This document shows, piece by piece, positions 39,177 to 39,369 of a stretch of DNA of 39,369 nucleotides. Where the stretch lies: the NCBI GenBank assembly GCA_016182415.1, contig JACPGR010000030.1, positions 1 through 39,369 of the forward strand. Direction: 5' to 3'. Source of the DNA: Candidatus Magasanikiibacteriota bacterium (lineage in GTDB: Bacteria; Patescibacteriota; Patescibacteriia; Magasanikbacterales; UBA922). Both the position numbers and the translations under genes were made by a program. The notes below the pieces were generated by a model. It did not search any database and was not told where the DNA came from. It was given only the letters and a program-made list of their open reading frames with translations. Numbering within the stretch: the stretch's first letter is position 1; each line of letters opens with the position of its first letter.

Positions 39177-39369
39177 TTTCGTAATATATGTCAAATAATT
39201 AGCTGTATTGTGTATAGGGAAATATGCTGAGTTTAATTTTTAGAATATGAACTTAGAACCTGCGTGATTTAATCAAATATACATAAAATAATACCATAAC
39301 CATCGTACTTTCACAATTTATCACACTTGCAGAGAAACCGTATATAATGTACGCTTTCTCTGTATGGCA
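39177..39369. other. AT-rich end of the window
   Basis: No gene is supported. TATAAT at 39343-39348 could be a -10 box (upstream ATCACA or TTATCA is a weak -35), so a plus-strand gene may begin beyond the window. Confidence 0.3.

Overview
The window looks like part of a bacterial chromosome from the Candidate Phyla Radiation (Patescibacteria). This is an inference from the AT-rich coding sequence, the gene mix (PilT, envelope glycosyltransferases, S8 and FG-GAP surface proteins, small toxin-antitoxin pairs, many short coiled-coil proteins) and the absence of biosynthetic operons. TGA is used as a stop (for example at 9400-9402 and 12731-12733), so the standard bacterial code applies.

Layout. 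1-4270 is conspicuously GC-rich and carries two cysteine-rich repeat proteins (CTDC-type and MopE-type motifs), one cut by the window edge and one a lipoprotein. An AT-rich spacer (1100-1920) packed with nested palindromes separates them. 4430-4975 holds a possible small RNA, a tRNA-like gene and two palindromes. 5025-7140 is a toxin-antitoxin cluster: a DUF433 antitoxin without a visible toxin, a HEPN/MNT pair and HicBA. 7168-27438 is a cell-envelope polysaccharide and surface-protein region: methyltransferase, O-antigen ligase/polymerase, four glycosyltransferases, polyprenyl phosphosugar transferase, UDP-glucuronate decarboxylase-like enzyme, DUF2304 protein, GHL15-type protein, large M23/LTD surface protein and subtilase. 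27608-30621 holds small proteins of unknown role and a Nudix remnant. 30666-39176 carries a PEP-utiliser swivel-domain protein, pilT, a class B penicillin-binding protein, two tRNAs, a lipoprotein and uvrA.

The most unusual property is non-coding. Most spaces between neighbouring genes are filled by long imperfect hairpins whose arms are built of short iterated words (for example TACGAA, ACAAAT, GGATTAAAC, CACCTAAT). The word differs from gap to gap, but the architecture is constant and the 3' arm commonly ends 2-16 bases before the next start codon. One hairpin lies downstream of a consensus promoter and so should be a 5' leader rather than a terminator. A 34-base segment is identical in the GC-rich block spacer and in the envelope locus, arguing that both belong to one genome.

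Other points: uvrA appears to contain three in-frame repeat-derived segments, one standing where the UvrA insertion domain is expected, and is preceded by a diverged copy of its own 5' end. A 252-base element at 35907-36158 has perfect 25-base terminal inverted repeats and an 8-base target duplication, and abuts the ribosome-binding site of a lipoprotein gene. Two toxin-antitoxin promoters share a 13-base sequence containing TATCTAGATA at the same distance from the -10 box. All compositional and motif statements are by eye; no database search was possible.
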